Below, in pieces: positions 63,715 to 64,000 of a DNA stretch of 64,000 bases. Each line of letters opens with the position of its first letter. The stretch's first letter is position 1. Position numbers and translations under genes: made by a program. The notes below the pieces were generated by a model that was not told where the DNA came from, did no database searches, and saw only the letters and a program-made list of their open reading frames with translations. The stretch is from an uncultured Rhizobiaceae group bacterium. GTDB lineage: Bacteria; Pseudomonadota; Alphaproteobacteria; Rhizobiales; Rhizobiaceae. The stretch spans positions 297,063 to 361,062 of the forward strand of contig CALGMR010000004.1 of assembly GCA_937958815.1 (NCBI GenBank), given 5' to 3'.

Positions 63715-64000
63715 CTAAATTTCGCTTTGGCCGGGTGAAGCAATGCGGCGTTCGCGGAACCAGATGATCAATCCTGCCACCACAATTATAGCCGCGCCGT
63801 AGATTGTCCATGAGTTGGGGAAGTGATCGAATACGACGAAACTCCAAACAGTCAGATAGATCATAAACGAATAAGAATAAGGACTAAGAGTGCTCGCTGG
63901 TGCATAACGGTGCGCATTGGTCAGAATTTGGTGACCACCCCACCCCCAGAATCCCAACAGCACCAAGAGAACCCAATCAATTGCATTGCTTGGGTTTTGC
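63715..64000 (-). CDS. EamA/DMT-type transporter, C-terminal part (partial)
   Basis: Only the C-terminal 95 residues or so are in the window; the gene's 5' end is beyond 64000. The readable part has hydrophobic helices (LLGFWGWGGHQIL, PYSYSFMIYLTVWSFVVFDHFP, WTIYGAAIIVVAGLIIWFRERR), with the EamA-like arrangement of a Pro-rich YSY segment before the last two helices. Ends in a hydrophilic tail. Probably a drug/metabolite exporter; substrate unknown. Confidence 0.75.
   Translation of the reverse strand, partial: QNPSNAIDWVLLVLLGFWGWGGHQILTNAHRYAPASTLSPYSYSFMIYLTVWSFVVFDHFPNSWTIYGAAIIVVAGLIIWFRERRIASPGQSEI

Noticed and set aside
1..64000. CRISPR arrays, insertion sequences, prophage, tRNA or rRNA genes
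   Set aside because: No regularly spaced repeats, no transposase or integrase motifs, and no cloverleaf-like or rRNA-like sequence noticed when reading both strands.

Overview
The window looks like a chromosomal segment of an alphaproteobacterium, most likely of the Hyphomicrobiales (Rhizobiales). This rests on lineage-typical genes: an RcdA-type DUF1465 protein, a TrcR-type DUF1013 protein, DUF1192, a small aa3-oxidase subunit IV, a Brucella Omp10-like lipoprotein, an Omp25/31-like barrel, a zinc-less L31, and a NuoE-type helix-hairpin-helix tail. Genes are dense, on both strands, and often overlap by 4 nt. I see no rRNA, tRNA, insertion sequence, prophage or CRISPR array.

Layout. 1-3461: end of a dipeptide-type ABC importer (permease end, then a double ATPase with an unusual C-terminal tail) and a 2-oxoglutarate hydroxylase-like protein. 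3462-6778: a dlt-like cassette on the minus strand (adenylating ligase, MBOAT acyltransferase, carrier protein). 6902-7993: an enolase-superfamily sugar-acid enzyme. 8090-13895: a urease operon (ureD-A-B-C, two small extra genes, ureE-F-G). 13892-15619: a TetR repressor facing a DM13 protein and a membrane protein across a perfect inverted repeat. 15765-21625: aldose epimerase, a xylFHG-like sugar ABC importer with an internal terminator, and a divergent ROK regulator. 21625-24686: a dihaem DUF1111 cytochrome coupled to an FG-GAP/UnbV protein. 24875-33043: envelope and housekeeping genes (MotA/MotB-like pair, suhB, efp, Sel1 protein, thiE-like, two YdcH paralogues, purEK, rpsU). 33209-44369: TPR lipoprotein, oxidase subunit IV, Omp10-like, a sigma-54 response regulator, an M15-like peptidase, cell-cycle genes (rcdA, DUF1192, trcR), a class V aminotransferase, an ABC exporter and rpmE. 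44505-50356: an SDR facing a ThDP enzyme, a YeeE-type sulfur transporter with a DUF302 protein, and a TTC38-like protein. 50445-55180: opgCGH for osmoregulated periplasmic glucan. 55289-64000: membrane and outer-membrane proteins, a GGDEF-EAL protein, an alpha-oxoamine synthase with a response regulator, then convergently a response regulator and a membrane hybrid kinase, and a partial EamA-type transporter.

The most promising candidates for something little described are three. First, the ligase/MBOAT/carrier cassette, which looks like a D-alanylation machine without DltD in a Gram-negative. Second, the alpha-oxoamine synthase, response regulator and membrane hybrid kinase block beside a c-di-GMP enzyme, which recalls CqsA/LqsA signalling. 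Third, the ABC ATPase fused to a NuoE-type tail. All functional assignments are from reading motifs; no database search was possible.
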